The notes under the pieces are model-generated. The model worked only from the letters and a program-made list of their open reading frames with translations, made no database searches and was not told the origin of the DNA. This document shows positions 1 through 5,073 of a stretch of 5,924 bases of DNA, piece by piece. This stretch comes from Dehalococcoidia bacterium (GTDB taxonomy: Bacteria > Chloroflexota > Dehalococcoidia > GIF9 > AB-539-J10), in assembly GCA_023229725.1 (NCBI GenBank), contig JALNYR010000149.1:1-5924 (forward strand). Reading direction: 5' to 3'. The stretch's first letter is position 1. The number at the start of each line of letters is the position of its first letter. The position numbers and the translations under genes were made by a program.

Positions 1-289
1 CGGCGCCGACGAGTATGCCGCCGATGATGCCGACCTTCTTCGGGCCAAGCGTGCTGAGAAGCCGTCCGCCGAAGAACATGAGTATCGCGAAGAACGCCAG
101 GAAGACCATGAACGGTGCCCCGCTGTAGAAGGCGCGGGTCTGGAACAGCTTCTGCACCGGATTGCGGAACACGCTGTAGGCGTAGACGCTGCCGAGGCAG
201 ATGTTGATGAAGAAGCCGGCAACGACGAAGAGCCAGCGGCCTTTCTCGGGTGCCATCCCGAAGACCCGCTCTGCAACTGGTTGGGGCAT
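1..289 (-). CDS. OFA-family MFS transporter (oxalate/formate antiporter-like), N-terminal fragment
   Basis: This is the first 96 codons of a membrane carrier whose remainder lies beyond the left edge. The start is ATG at 287-289, preceded by an excellent AAGGAGG at 298-304 with 8 nt spacing. After a polar N-terminus of about 17 residues comes a first membrane helix (about residues 18-40: RWLFVVAGFFINICLGSVYA, then YSVF). A second helix covers about 58-75, followed by the cytoplasmic loop GGRLLSTLGPKKVG (about 74-87), which matches MFS motif A, and then the start of a third helix. The RW...N.CLG..YAYSVF..P pattern is typical of the OFA family, whose founder exchanges oxalate for formate. Many members have other or unknown small-carboxylate substrates, so the substrate is not assigned. 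The gene has its own promoter candidate and sits downstream of the glcG-like gene on the same strand. Confidence 0.85.
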   Translation of the reverse strand, partial: MPQPVAERVFGMAPEKGRWLFVVAGFFINICLGSVYAYSVFRNPVQKLFQTRAFYSGAPFMVFLAFFAILMFFGGRLLSTLGPKKVGIIGGILVGA

Positions 290-305
290 CAGAAAGTCCT
301 CCTTG

Positions 306-324
306 CTGGTCTCACGTGGACCAG
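306..324 (-). promoter_or_regulatory. perfect 6-bp inverted repeat in the leader of the OFA transporter gene
   Basis: CTGGTC (306-311) and GACCAG (319-324) form a perfect inverted repeat with a 7-nt centre that itself contains the palindrome CACGTG. The repeat lies directly upstream of the ribosome binding site (298-304) and a few bases downstream of the expected transcription start (about 331). It could therefore be a repressor operator or a short leader hairpin affecting translation. There is no T-run, so it is not a good terminator. The function is inferred from position only. Confidence 0.4.
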
Positions 325-337
325 GTAATGGGCGGCT

Positions 338-366
338 ATAGTACCGCACTGAACTTCGATTGTCGC
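338..366 (-). promoter_or_regulatory. sigma70-type promoter candidate for the OFA transporter
   Basis: Read on the minus strand, a GCGACA -35 box (361-366, 4/6 to TTGACA) is followed after exactly 17 bp by TACTAT (338-343, 4/6 to TATAAT). Transcription would start near 331, giving a leader of about 42 nt that carries the 306-324 inverted repeat and the AAGGAGG site. Both boxes are only moderate matches. The spacing and the unusually A/T-rich patch in this GC-rich background support the call. Confidence 0.4.
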
Positions 367-390
367 CCCCTGTGTCGCCGTCTCTGGGGC

Positions 391-816
391 CTACTTCATG
401 GCCGCGATGCCGATTCTGGCGTACTCGATGTCCACCGCAGGGTCGGGCCAGCCGCTGACCGCGACCGCTCCGATGATGGAGCGAGGCTGTGACTGCTCGT
501 CCCAGACGCAGACGCCGCCGCCGAGCGACGTCACGTTCGGGTCCGCCCAGTCGGACAGTTGTACCTTGAGTCCCGCCATCCAGCCGGCCACGGCCGACGT
601 GTCGCGCCTGAACTTGGCCGCGCTGTATGCCTTGACCTGAGCCACGCGCTTGGAGTTCCAGCTTGCGCCGTCCATGCTGACGAACTTGATGAGGTCGCCC
701 CGGTAGTCGACAACGGCGATGGAAATCGGGACGCCCTTCTCTTTCCTGCTGTGGGCGACGATGGCATCCACAATCCTGTCCGCGTCGTCAAGACCGAGCA
801 TCTTCCTCTCGTACAT
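391..816 (-). CDS. GlcG/HbpS-family (DUF336) heme-binding-like protein
   Basis: This is a complete 141-residue single-domain protein of the GlcG/HbpS family (Pfam Haem_degrading, formerly DUF336). Visible hallmarks are PISIAVVDYRGDLIKFVSMDGA (about 30-51, the 'I-A-V-V-D..G.L..f..mDgA' signature), the helix SKRVAQVKAYSAAKF (about 55-69), a glycine run SLGGGVCVWD (about 97-106) and IIGAVAVSG (about 114-122), followed by D129 and a C-terminal helix. The length equals the family norm of about 130-150. The open frame continues upstream to 1161, but that part overlaps the phosphatase gene and is not conserved-looking. The ATG at 814-816, with AAGGGGG 7 nt upstream, starts exactly where family members start. 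Members bind heme or corrinoids or are encoded with glycolate oxidase genes; the biochemical role is mostly unknown. Proximity to a phosphoglycolate-phosphatase-like gene weakly favours a glycolate link. It probably has its own promoter (870-878). Confidence 0.85.
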   Translation of the reverse strand: MYERKMLGLDDADRIVDAIVAHSRKEKGVPISIAVVDYRGDLIKFVSMDGASWNSKRVAQVKAYSAAKFRRDTSAVAGWMAGLKVQLSDWADPNVTSLGGGVCVWDEQSQPRSIIGAVAVSGWPDPAVDIEYARIGIAAMK

Positions 817-823
817 CGATATG

Positions 824-830
824 CCCCCTT
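824..830 (-). promoter_or_regulatory. ribosome binding site fixing the start of the GlcG-like gene
   Basis: AAGGGGG on the minus strand lies 7 nt before the ATG at 814-816. It supports the 141-residue protein over the much longer open frame that runs on into the neighbouring gene. Confidence 0.6.
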
Positions 831-851
831 GTGCGTCCCCTGAATCTCCAG

Positions 852-917
852 CGGAGGACGCCTCGTGCAATGGTAGCAGGTGGCGCGAGCGCTGATACGC
901 GTGAACCGGAGGACGCC
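852..917 (-). repeat. 11-bp direct repeat pair bracketing the glcG promoter candidate
   Basis: CGGAGGACGCC occurs at 852-862 and again at 907-917 (GGCGTCCTCCG on the minus strand), 55 bp apart in an otherwise non-coding 176-bp gap. Relative to the start expected from the -10 candidate at 870-878 (about 863), one copy lies near -44 to -54 and the other at about +2 to +12. This could be a two-site operator for a regulator, or chance in GC-rich DNA. Confidence 0.35.
870..878 (-). promoter_or_regulatory. extended -10 promoter candidate for the GlcG-like gene
   Basis: Minus-strand TGCTACCAT has the TGn extension joined to a 4/6 -10 hexamer (TACCAT). No convincing -35 box lies 16-18 bp upstream, which extended -10 promoters can tolerate. 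The start would be near 863, giving a leader of about 47 nt with the AAGGGGG site. The same 10-mer, CTGCTACCAT, occurs directly before the phosphatase gene (1656-1665), which raises the odds that it is functional. Confidence 0.4.
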
Positions 918-992
918 GCAGGGCCGGACGTGATTCCGTTGCGGTGTGCGGGGAGCACGTGCGGGTGAGGTGGGCGGGATGGTTTGCCGGGG

Positions 993-1655
993 CTATGCCT
1001 GCAGCAGGCGGAGGATGTCCGCCGGGTGCTGTGCGAGCGCCCTGGCCCCGTTCGACTGGAGCTCGTCCGCAGTGCGGAAGCCCCAGAGCACGCCGACGCC
1101 GTGGAGTCCCGCGGCCGAGGCGGTCTGCATGTCGACTCCGGAGTCGCCCATGTAGAGGCACTCCGCCGGTTTGACGTCCATCCCTTCGGCGATGTGCCTG
1201 GCGGCGGTGGGGTCCGGCTTCCGCGGGAACCTCGCGGACTCGCCGATGACGAACTCGAAGGACCAGTTCGGCAGCAACCGGGAGACCATTGACTCGGTGT
1301 GGACCTGTGGCTTGTTGGACAGTATCGCCAGACGGATGCCGCGCGCGGTGAGTTCGTCGAGCAGTTCCGGTACGCCGTCGTAGGGTTTCGAGTGCTCCAT
1401 CCAGCGCCTGGCGTACTCATCGCCGACATGGGCGAGCACCTGCGCAAGCGTCGCGTCGTCCCGGCGGTCCTCCGGGAGCGCCCGGACGGCCATCGTCGTC
1501 CTGCCTTCGCCGACGAAGTAGCGATAGGCGTCGACCTCGTGCGTGGGCAGTCCGAGCCGGCTCAGTGCGGCGTTCACCGAATCGGCGATGTCCTGGAGAG
1601 TATCGAGCAGTGTGCCGTCGAGGTCGGAAATCAGCGCGCGGAATCTCACCCGCAC
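993..1655 (-). CDS. HAD-IA hydrolase, phosphoglycolate phosphatase-like
   Basis: This complete HAD-superfamily phosphatase of 220 residues has the length of bacterial phosphoglycolate phosphatases (about 215-250). All catalytic motifs are present: motif I DLDGTLLDT (D11 nucleophile, D13 acid/base), motif II ILSNK (S113), motif III RKPDP (K146) and motif IV MGDSGVDM (D171 and D175, Mg2+ ligands). Residues of about 15-90 form the helical C1 cap of subfamily IA. The tail WGFRTADELQ...HPADIL is typical of Gph-like proteins. The likely reaction is hydrolysis of a phosphomonoester such as 2-phosphoglycolate; related enzymes hydrolyse pyrophosphate or other sugar phosphates, so the substrate is not certain. 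No Shine-Dalgarno precedes the GTG at 1655. A second in-frame GTG at 1649 sits 6 nt beyond a TACCAT box and may be a leaderless start, giving 218 residues beginning MRFRALISDLDG. It lies downstream of malic enzyme but behind a strong hairpin. Confidence 0.85.
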   Translation of the reverse strand: MRVRFRALISDLDGTLLDTLQDIADSVNAALSRLGLPTHEVDAYRYFVGEGRTTMAVRALPEDRRDDATLAQVLAHVGDEYARRWMEHSKPYDGVPELLDELTARGIRLAILSNKPQVHTESMVSRLLPNWSFEFVIGESARFPRKPDPTAARHIAEGMDVKPAECLYMGDSGVDMQTASAAGLHGVGVLWGFRTADELQSNGARALAQHPADILRLLQA

Positions 1656-1664
1656 ATGGTAGCA
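1656..1664 (-). promoter_or_regulatory. extended -10 promoter candidate abutting the phosphatase start
   Basis: Minus-strand TGCTACCAT ends directly against the GTG at 1655. Counting the last T as -7 puts +1 at 1649, the first base of the second in-frame GTG. There is no good -35 at 16-18 bp. The element is shared as CTGCTACCAT with the upstream region of the GlcG-like gene. A promoter here would suit a gene lying behind a terminator-like hairpin. Confidence 0.35.
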
Positions 1665-1706
1665 GCAAAGCGTTCGTCAGCGCGAGTGTGCGTGGCGTCA
1701 TGGAAA

Positions 1707-1743
1707 GGGACACCGTGGCACGATGGGCGTGGCACGGTGTCCC
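1707..1743 (-). terminator. strong interrupted palindrome after malic enzyme, probable terminator
   Basis: GGGACACCGTG (1707-1717) and CACGGTGTCCC (1733-1743) are perfect 11-bp inverted arms. After one G/G mismatch the stem continues as CACG (1719-1722) with CGTG (1728-1731) around a 5-nt loop, giving 15 base pairs in 37 nt. It begins 13 nt past the malic enzyme stop codon. On the minus strand the stem is followed by only TTTCC, so it is a weak-U-tract terminator or an mRNA 3'-end stabiliser rather than a textbook intrinsic terminator. The arms also create a direct repeat GTGGCACG (1715-1722 and 1729-1736). Confidence 0.65.
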
Positions 1744-1756
1744 GAGCGGCGTTGCA

Positions 1757-3109
1757 CTACGTCGATGCCGGCAGGATACACCCTGCCTTCACGAGGGCAT
1801 CGTGGGCATCCCTCGCGCCGGTTATCATTGTCTTCGCCATCTCACGGAGCTGTTCGCGGGTGGCGGGCTTCGTGGCCACACCCTGCTCCTGAGCCTTCAT
1901 CCCCACGGCCACCGCCTCCCGGATGAACGCCTCCGGCTGGTCCATGGTCGGTGAGATGTACTCGTCGCTGATGCCCTGCTCGACGGCGTAGTCGGCCAGC
2001 GCCACGGCGGCGGCGATGCACATCTCGTCGGTAATCGTCTTCGCCTGTACATCGAGGACGCCTCGGAACAGCGCCGGGAAGACGGTCGAGTTGTTCACCT
2101 GGTTGGGGAAGTCCGACCGGCCGGTCGCCACGATGCGTGCCCCGGCTTCTTTCGCTTCCCACGGCCATATCTCCGGTATCGGGTTGGCGCACACGAAGCA
2201 GATGGCGTCCTTTGCCATCCCTGATATCTCACGCTGCGTGATGACATCCGGCCCGGACTTCGCCAGCGACACGAGGACGTCGGCTCCCTTGAGCGCGTCT
2301 GCAAGAGTGCCCGTCCTGCGTTCGGCGTTGGTCATCAGGCAGAACTGCCACTTGTGGACGTAGAGGGCCTTCTCCAGCTCGATGTCTTTGCGTCCAGGGT
2401 GCAGGATGCCCTTGCTGTCGACGACGACCGTGGTCTTCGGGTTGATGCCCATGGCGAACATGAGCCGCGCGCACGCGACGTTTGCCGCGCCGGCGCCGTT
2501 GAGGACGACGCGCGCGTTCTCGACGCGCTTGCCGACTATCCGCAGTGCGTTGATGAGCCCGGAGAGGATGACCGTGGCGGTGCCCTGCTGGTCGTCGTGG
2601 AAGATGGGTATCTCCGCCTCCGCCCGGAGCTGGTCAAGGATGCGGAAGCACTTGGGGCTGGAGATATCCTCGAGGTTGATGGCCGCAAACGACGGCTGCA
2701 GCCATTTCACGGCCTGGATTATCTGGTCGGGGTCCTTGGTCCCGAGGCAGATGGGGACGGCGTCCACGCCGCCGAGGTGCTTGAAGAGCATGCACTTGCC
2801 TTCCATGACCGGGTAGCCGGCCTTGGGGCCGATGTCGCCGAGGCCAAGGACGCGCGTGCCGTCGGTCACAACGGCGATGGTGTTCCATCTGCCGGTGAAC
2901 TCGTTCATCCGTGACTCATCCGCCTGGATGGCCCGGCAGGGGGCGGCCACGCCCGGGCTGTAGTAGCTGGCGAAGTCGGCGAAGCTGCGGATATGGCAGC
3001 GGGGGAGCGTCTGCATCTTGCCGCGGTAGAACGCGTGCAGCTTCATCGCGTCTTCCGAGGGCTTGTTGGCCTTGGCGAGCAGTTCCTCTTTGGTCACTCT
3101 CTTTGACAT
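1757..3109 (-). CDS. malic enzyme (malate dehydrogenase, oxaloacetate-decarboxylating)
   Basis: This cytosolic enzyme oxidatively decarboxylates L-malate to pyruvate and CO2, reducing NAD+ or NADP+. It is complete at 450 residues, at the long end for short-type bacterial malic enzymes. The N-terminal malic domain carries SYYSPGVAAPCRAI (about 49-61, catalytic Tyr region), GLGDIGPKAGYPVMEGK with catalytic K105, NLEDISSPKCF (E147/D148) and PIFHDDQQGTA (D172/D173), which supply the divalent-metal site. The NAD-binding domain has VVLNGAGAANVACARLM (about 201-217), VVVDSKG (about 228-234), ANPIPEI (308-314) and ATGRSDFPNQVNN (328-340). The open frame extends upstream to 3229, but the ATG at 3107-3109 with AGGAGG 9 nt ahead is the clear start. 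Cofactor preference cannot be read reliably. It is divergent from the formate channel, with its own promoter at 3200-3229, and is followed by a hairpin at 1707-1743. It may be read alone. Confidence 0.95.
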   Translation of the reverse strand: MSKRVTKEELLAKANKPSEDAMKLHAFYRGKMQTLPRCHIRSFADFASYYSPGVAAPCRAIQADESRMNEFTGRWNTIAVVTDGTRVLGLGDIGPKAGYPVMEGKCMLFKHLGGVDAVPICLGTKDPDQIIQAVKWLQPSFAAINLEDISSPKCFRILDQLRAEAEIPIFHDDQQGTATVILSGLINALRIVGKRVENARVVLNGAGAANVACARLMFAMGINPKTTVVVDSKGILHPGRKDIELEKALYVHKWQFCLMTNAERRTGTLADALKGADVLVSLAKSGPDVITQREISGMAKDAICFVCANPIPEIWPWEAKEAGARIVATGRSDFPNQVNNSTVFPALFRGVLDVQAKTITDEMCIAAAVALADYAVEQGISDEYISPTMDQPEAFIREAVAVGMKAQEQGVATKPATREQLREMAKTMITGARDAHDALVKAGCILPAST

Positions 3110-3118
3110 GGAACCTTT

Positions 3119-3124
3119 CCTCCT
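3119..3124 (-). promoter_or_regulatory. ribosome binding site fixing the malic enzyme start
   Basis: Perfect AGGAGG on the minus strand lies 9 nt before the ATG at 3107-3109. It rules out the 40-residue Arg/Ala-rich N-terminal extension permitted by the open frame, which would also reach past the promoter candidate. Confidence 0.8.
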
Positions 3125-3126
3125 GA

Positions 3127-3173
3127 ACCGGTCGTTGGCGCCGGTGAGACGCAGCGCCCGTGCCTGTGGGCGC
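3127..3173 (-). promoter_or_regulatory. structured 5' leader of malic enzyme mRNA
   Basis: Two small hairpins fall within the roughly 84-nt leader predicted from the 3200-3229 promoter. GCGCCC and GGGCGC (3154-3159 and 3168-3173) flank an 8-nt loop. ACCGG and CCGGT (3127-3131 and 3141-3145) flank a 9-nt loop just upstream of the ribosome binding site. No known riboswitch architecture is recognised. The stems are short and may reflect GC richness. Confidence 0.25.
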
Positions 3174-3199
3174 CTCGCCGCGCGGGTTGGCTGAACGCG

Positions 3200-3229
3200 A
3201 TTGTAACCCTGTCCGCGGCCCGCAATCAA
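3200..3229 (-). promoter_or_regulatory. promoter for malic enzyme
   Basis: Minus-strand TTGATT (3224-3229, 4/6) is followed by an 18-bp spacer and TACAAT (3200-3205, 5/6 to TATAAT), the best -10 match seen in the window's intergenic regions. Transcription would start near 3193. The site lies back to back with the formate channel promoter, with 26 bp between the two -35 boxes. Confidence 0.55.
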
Positions 3230-3255
3230 TTCCGGCGAGGCGAGCCGTCGTCGCC

Positions 3256-3285
3256 TTGACGCCCGGCGCGGGCCTTGCGTAGACT
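3256..3285 (+). promoter_or_regulatory. promoter for the formate/nitrite channel gene
   Basis: TTGACG (3256-3261, 5/6 to TTGACA) is followed by an 18-bp spacer and TAGACT (3280-3285, 4/6 to TATAAT). The start would be near 3292, leaving a leader of about 52 nt before the ATG at 3344. Confidence 0.5.
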
Positions 3286-3343
3286 TGCCCTCCGTATCGG
3301 CTCACTCTCTTCCGACACCATTCTGACGTGAGAGGACCATGGC

Positions 3344-4141
3344 ATGACGTTCAAGTCACCTCGTGATACTGTCTGCGCTGTCGACTCCATCGGCTGCGCC
3401 AAGGCGAAGCTGGACGTGCCGCGTTTGCTGCTGCTCGGCTTCCTTGCCGGCGCCTACATCGCCTTCGGCGGCCTGCTCGCGGTCATCGTGGGCGGCGGTT
3501 CGCCGGGCCTCGCCGCTGCGAACCCGGGCCTGCAGAAGTTCGTCTTCGGCGCCGTGTTTCCGGTCGGCCTGATGCTGGTCGTCATCGGTGGGGCGGAGCT
3601 GTTCACCGGCAACACAGCCACGTGCATCCCGGCCGTGCTGGCAGGTCGCATCTCCTGGGGCTCGGTCGCCCGCAACTGGACCCTCTCGTACGCCGGCAAC
3701 CTCACCGGCTCGCTCTTCGTGGCCTACTTCCTCGTCTTTCTCACCGGGCTGCTGCTGAAGGACCCGTGGCTGTCGAGCATCGCGGGGATTGCCGAAGCCA
3801 AGACGTCGCAGGCATTCATCCCGCTGCTGCTGAAGGGCGTGGGCTGCAACTGGCTCGTATGTCTCGCGGTCTGGCTGGCGATTTCCTCGGAGGATATCGG
3901 AGGGAAGATTGCCGCCATCTGGTTCCCCATCATGGCCTTCGTCGCCGTAGGCTTCGAGCACAGCGTCGCAAACATGTTCTTCATCCCGGCAGGGATGTTC
4001 TATGGCGCTGACGTGACGTGGGGCGACTTCCTGCTCGGCAATCTGCTGCCCGTGACGCTGGGGAACATCATCGGCGGCGCCCTCTTCGTCGGGGTCGTCT
4101 ACTGGTTCCTGTACGGCGCCGCCGCGGACGAGCGGCGCTAG
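3344..4141 (+). CDS. formate/nitrite transporter (FNT) family channel, FocA-like
   Basis: This is a complete 265-residue integral membrane channel of the FNT family, which assembles as pentamers and conducts formate, nitrite or related small anions. Both family signatures are clear: VVIGGAELFTGN (79-90) and GVGCNWLVCLA (165-175). FEHSVANMFF (204-213) carries the conserved central-pore histidine, H206. GNIIGGALFVG (240-250) marks the last helix. Six hydrophobic segments are visible at about 28-52, 66-86, 112-136, 160-180, 187-212 and 234-257, after a polar N-terminus of about 25 residues. The length fits the family's 250-290. The start ATG at 3344 has GAGGA 7 nt upstream. A formate role is favoured by the neighbouring one-carbon genes, but nitrite or hydrosulfide subfamilies cannot be excluded without alignment. 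It has its own promoter at 3256-3285 and converges on the methyltransferase gene with 55 bp between stops. Confidence 0.92.
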   Translation: MTFKSPRDTVCAVDSIGCAKAKLDVPRLLLLGFLAGAYIAFGGLLAVIVGGGSPGLAAANPGLQKFVFGAVFPVGLMLVVIGGAELFTGNTATCIPAVLAGRISWGSVARNWTLSYAGNLTGSLFVAYFLVFLTGLLLKDPWLSSIAGIAEAKTSQAFIPLLLKGVGCNWLVCLAVWLAISSEDIGGKIAAIWFPIMAFVAVGFEHSVANMFFIPAGMFYGADVTWGDFLLGNLLPVTLGNIIGGALFVGVVYWFLYGAAADERR

Positions 4142-4196
4142 GCTGCCGTTCCATCAGCGGAGGCGCGTGGCCGGCCGGGAGGCCTGGTGTCCGGCG
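4142..4196. other. short convergent intergenic region, no clear terminator
   Basis: This 55-bp stretch lies between the stop codons of the formate channel (plus) and the methyltransferase (minus). It is very GC-rich, with GGCCGGCC and GGCC/GGCC pairings, but there is no long stem and no T-run on either strand. I cannot place an intrinsic terminator for either gene here. Confidence 0.5.
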
Positions 4197-5057
4197 TCAC
4201 GGCTGCTGCTGGGCTGCCTTCTGTCGTATCCGGAAGTCCTGGATGAAGCGCCGCATGTACTGGTCCCGACCGAGCAGCGCGTCCGCCGCCAGCGCGTACT
4301 GACGCACCTTCCCCACGTCCACGACCGGGCAGTTGACGCCCAGGTTGATGACGATGCCGAGGAAGACGCCGTTGAGCAGCGGCCTCTCAGGCAGCCCGAA
4401 GGAGACGTTGCTCGCCCCGAGGGTCATGTTGACGCCGAGTTCGCGCTTGACTGCGCTGATGGCTTCGACGAGGGTGGCGCCGGCGGCCGTGTTGGCGGCG
4501 ACCGGTATGTTCAGACAGTCTATGACGATATCCTCGCGTTCGAGGCCCATGGTCTCCGCGCGCTCGACGATGCGGTGAGCGAGCTGAATGCGCCTGGCGG
4601 CGTCCGCGGGAATGCCTTTCTCGTCCATGGTCAGGCCGATGACCGCGGCGTTGTGCTCCTTGACGAGCGCAAGCACGTCCTGCAGAGAGGATTCCTCGGC
4701 CTTGACCGAGTTGACCAGCGCCCTGCCTTTGTACACCTTGAGAGCCGCTTCGAGCGCTCTCGGGTTGCCGCTGTCGATGCATAGTGGGACGTCGGTGACT
4801 TCCCTGACGGCGAGGATGGCTTGCGGCAACAGTGCGACCTCGTCGACGCCGGTGGCGCCGACGTTGACGTCGAGGATGTCCGCGCCCGCCGCGACCTGCT
4901 GAGCCGCCTCCTGGCGCACGAGGTCCAGGTTTCCGGCCAGCAGTTCCTGCTGGAGCTTCTTCTTGCCGGTCGGGTTGATGCGCTCACCGATGAGAATCGT
5001 GGGGCCGGTGTCGCTGATGATGACCTCGCGGGTCAGGCTTGAGACCTTCGTCTGCAT
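4197..5057 (-). CDS. methyltetrahydrofolate:corrinoid protein methyltransferase
   Basis: This complete 286-residue pterin-binding TIM-barrel protein moves a methyl group between methyl-tetrahydrofolate and the cobalt of a corrinoid protein in the cytosol. Motifs in order are ILIGERINPTGKKKL (21-35), GADILDVNVG (58-67), CIDSGNPRALEAAL (93-106), LVNSVKAEE (114-122), IGLTMDEKGIP (140-150), IDCLNIPV (179-186) and TLGASNVSFGLPER (212-225). The Asp/Asn residues of these loops bind the pterin in the family. It is slightly longer than Moorella AcsE (262), mainly through about 20 extra N-terminal residues. The SFGLPER motif is more like methyltransferases of O-/N-demethylation systems than AcsE, whose equivalent reads LSNVSQN, so neither acsE nor mtvA/mtgA is assigned. 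The ATG at 5055-5057 has GGAGG 8 nt upstream. It follows the corrinoid-activator gene by 16 nt, indicating one operon. Confidence 0.9.
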   Translation of the reverse strand: MQTKVSSLTREVIISDTGPTILIGERINPTGKKKLQQELLAGNLDLVRQEAAQQVAAGADILDVNVGATGVDEVALLPQAILAVREVTDVPLCIDSGNPRALEAALKVYKGRALVNSVKAEESSLQDVLALVKEHNAAVIGLTMDEKGIPADAARRIQLAHRIVERAETMGLEREDIVIDCLNIPVAANTAAGATLVEAISAVKRELGVNMTLGASNVSFGLPERPLLNGVFLGIVINLGVNCPVVDVGKVRQYALAADALLGRDQYMRRFIQDFRIRQKAAQQQP

Positions 5058-5073
5058 GATGCTGTCCTCCCGG

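Noticed and set aside
313..318. CACGTG palindrome, also present near 957-962
   Set aside because: Six-base GC-rich palindromes are common by chance here, and the two contexts share nothing else.
250..492. 80-codon plus-strand open frame across the OFA/GlcG intergenic region
   Set aside because: It overlaps the 5' end of the transporter gene, its promoter, and the 3' end of the GlcG-like gene on the opposite strand. There is no ribosome binding site or homology signal.
1299..1892. 197-codon plus-strand open frame spanning the phosphatase start, the hairpin and the malic enzyme end
   Set aside because: It overlaps two real minus-strand genes and their terminator hairpin and has no recognisable domain.
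2354..2914. 186-codon plus-strand open frame inside malic enzyme
   Set aside because: It is antisense to a fully conserved enzyme. Its product is Asp/Glu/Val/Ala-rich as expected from the complement of a high-GC gene, shows no family motif and has no supporting start context.
3339..3347. ATGGCATGA mini open frame overlapping the formate channel start
   Set aside because: A start-stop of two codons overlaps the real ATG at 3344, but its ATG is only 2 nt from GAGGA, too close for efficient initiation. Most likely coincidental.
3356..3961. 201-codon minus-strand open frame inside the formate channel
   Set aside because: It is polar, low-complexity and antisense to a clear FNT membrane protein.
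4160..4185. GGCC-rich self-complementary stretch between the convergent genes as a bidirectional terminator
   Set aside because: Only 4-bp stems with mismatches can be drawn and no T-run follows on either strand.
4167..4784. 205-codon plus-strand open frame across the methyltransferase
   Set aside because: It lies antisense to a gene with every family motif intact. Its composition is that of a GC-skew shadow frame.
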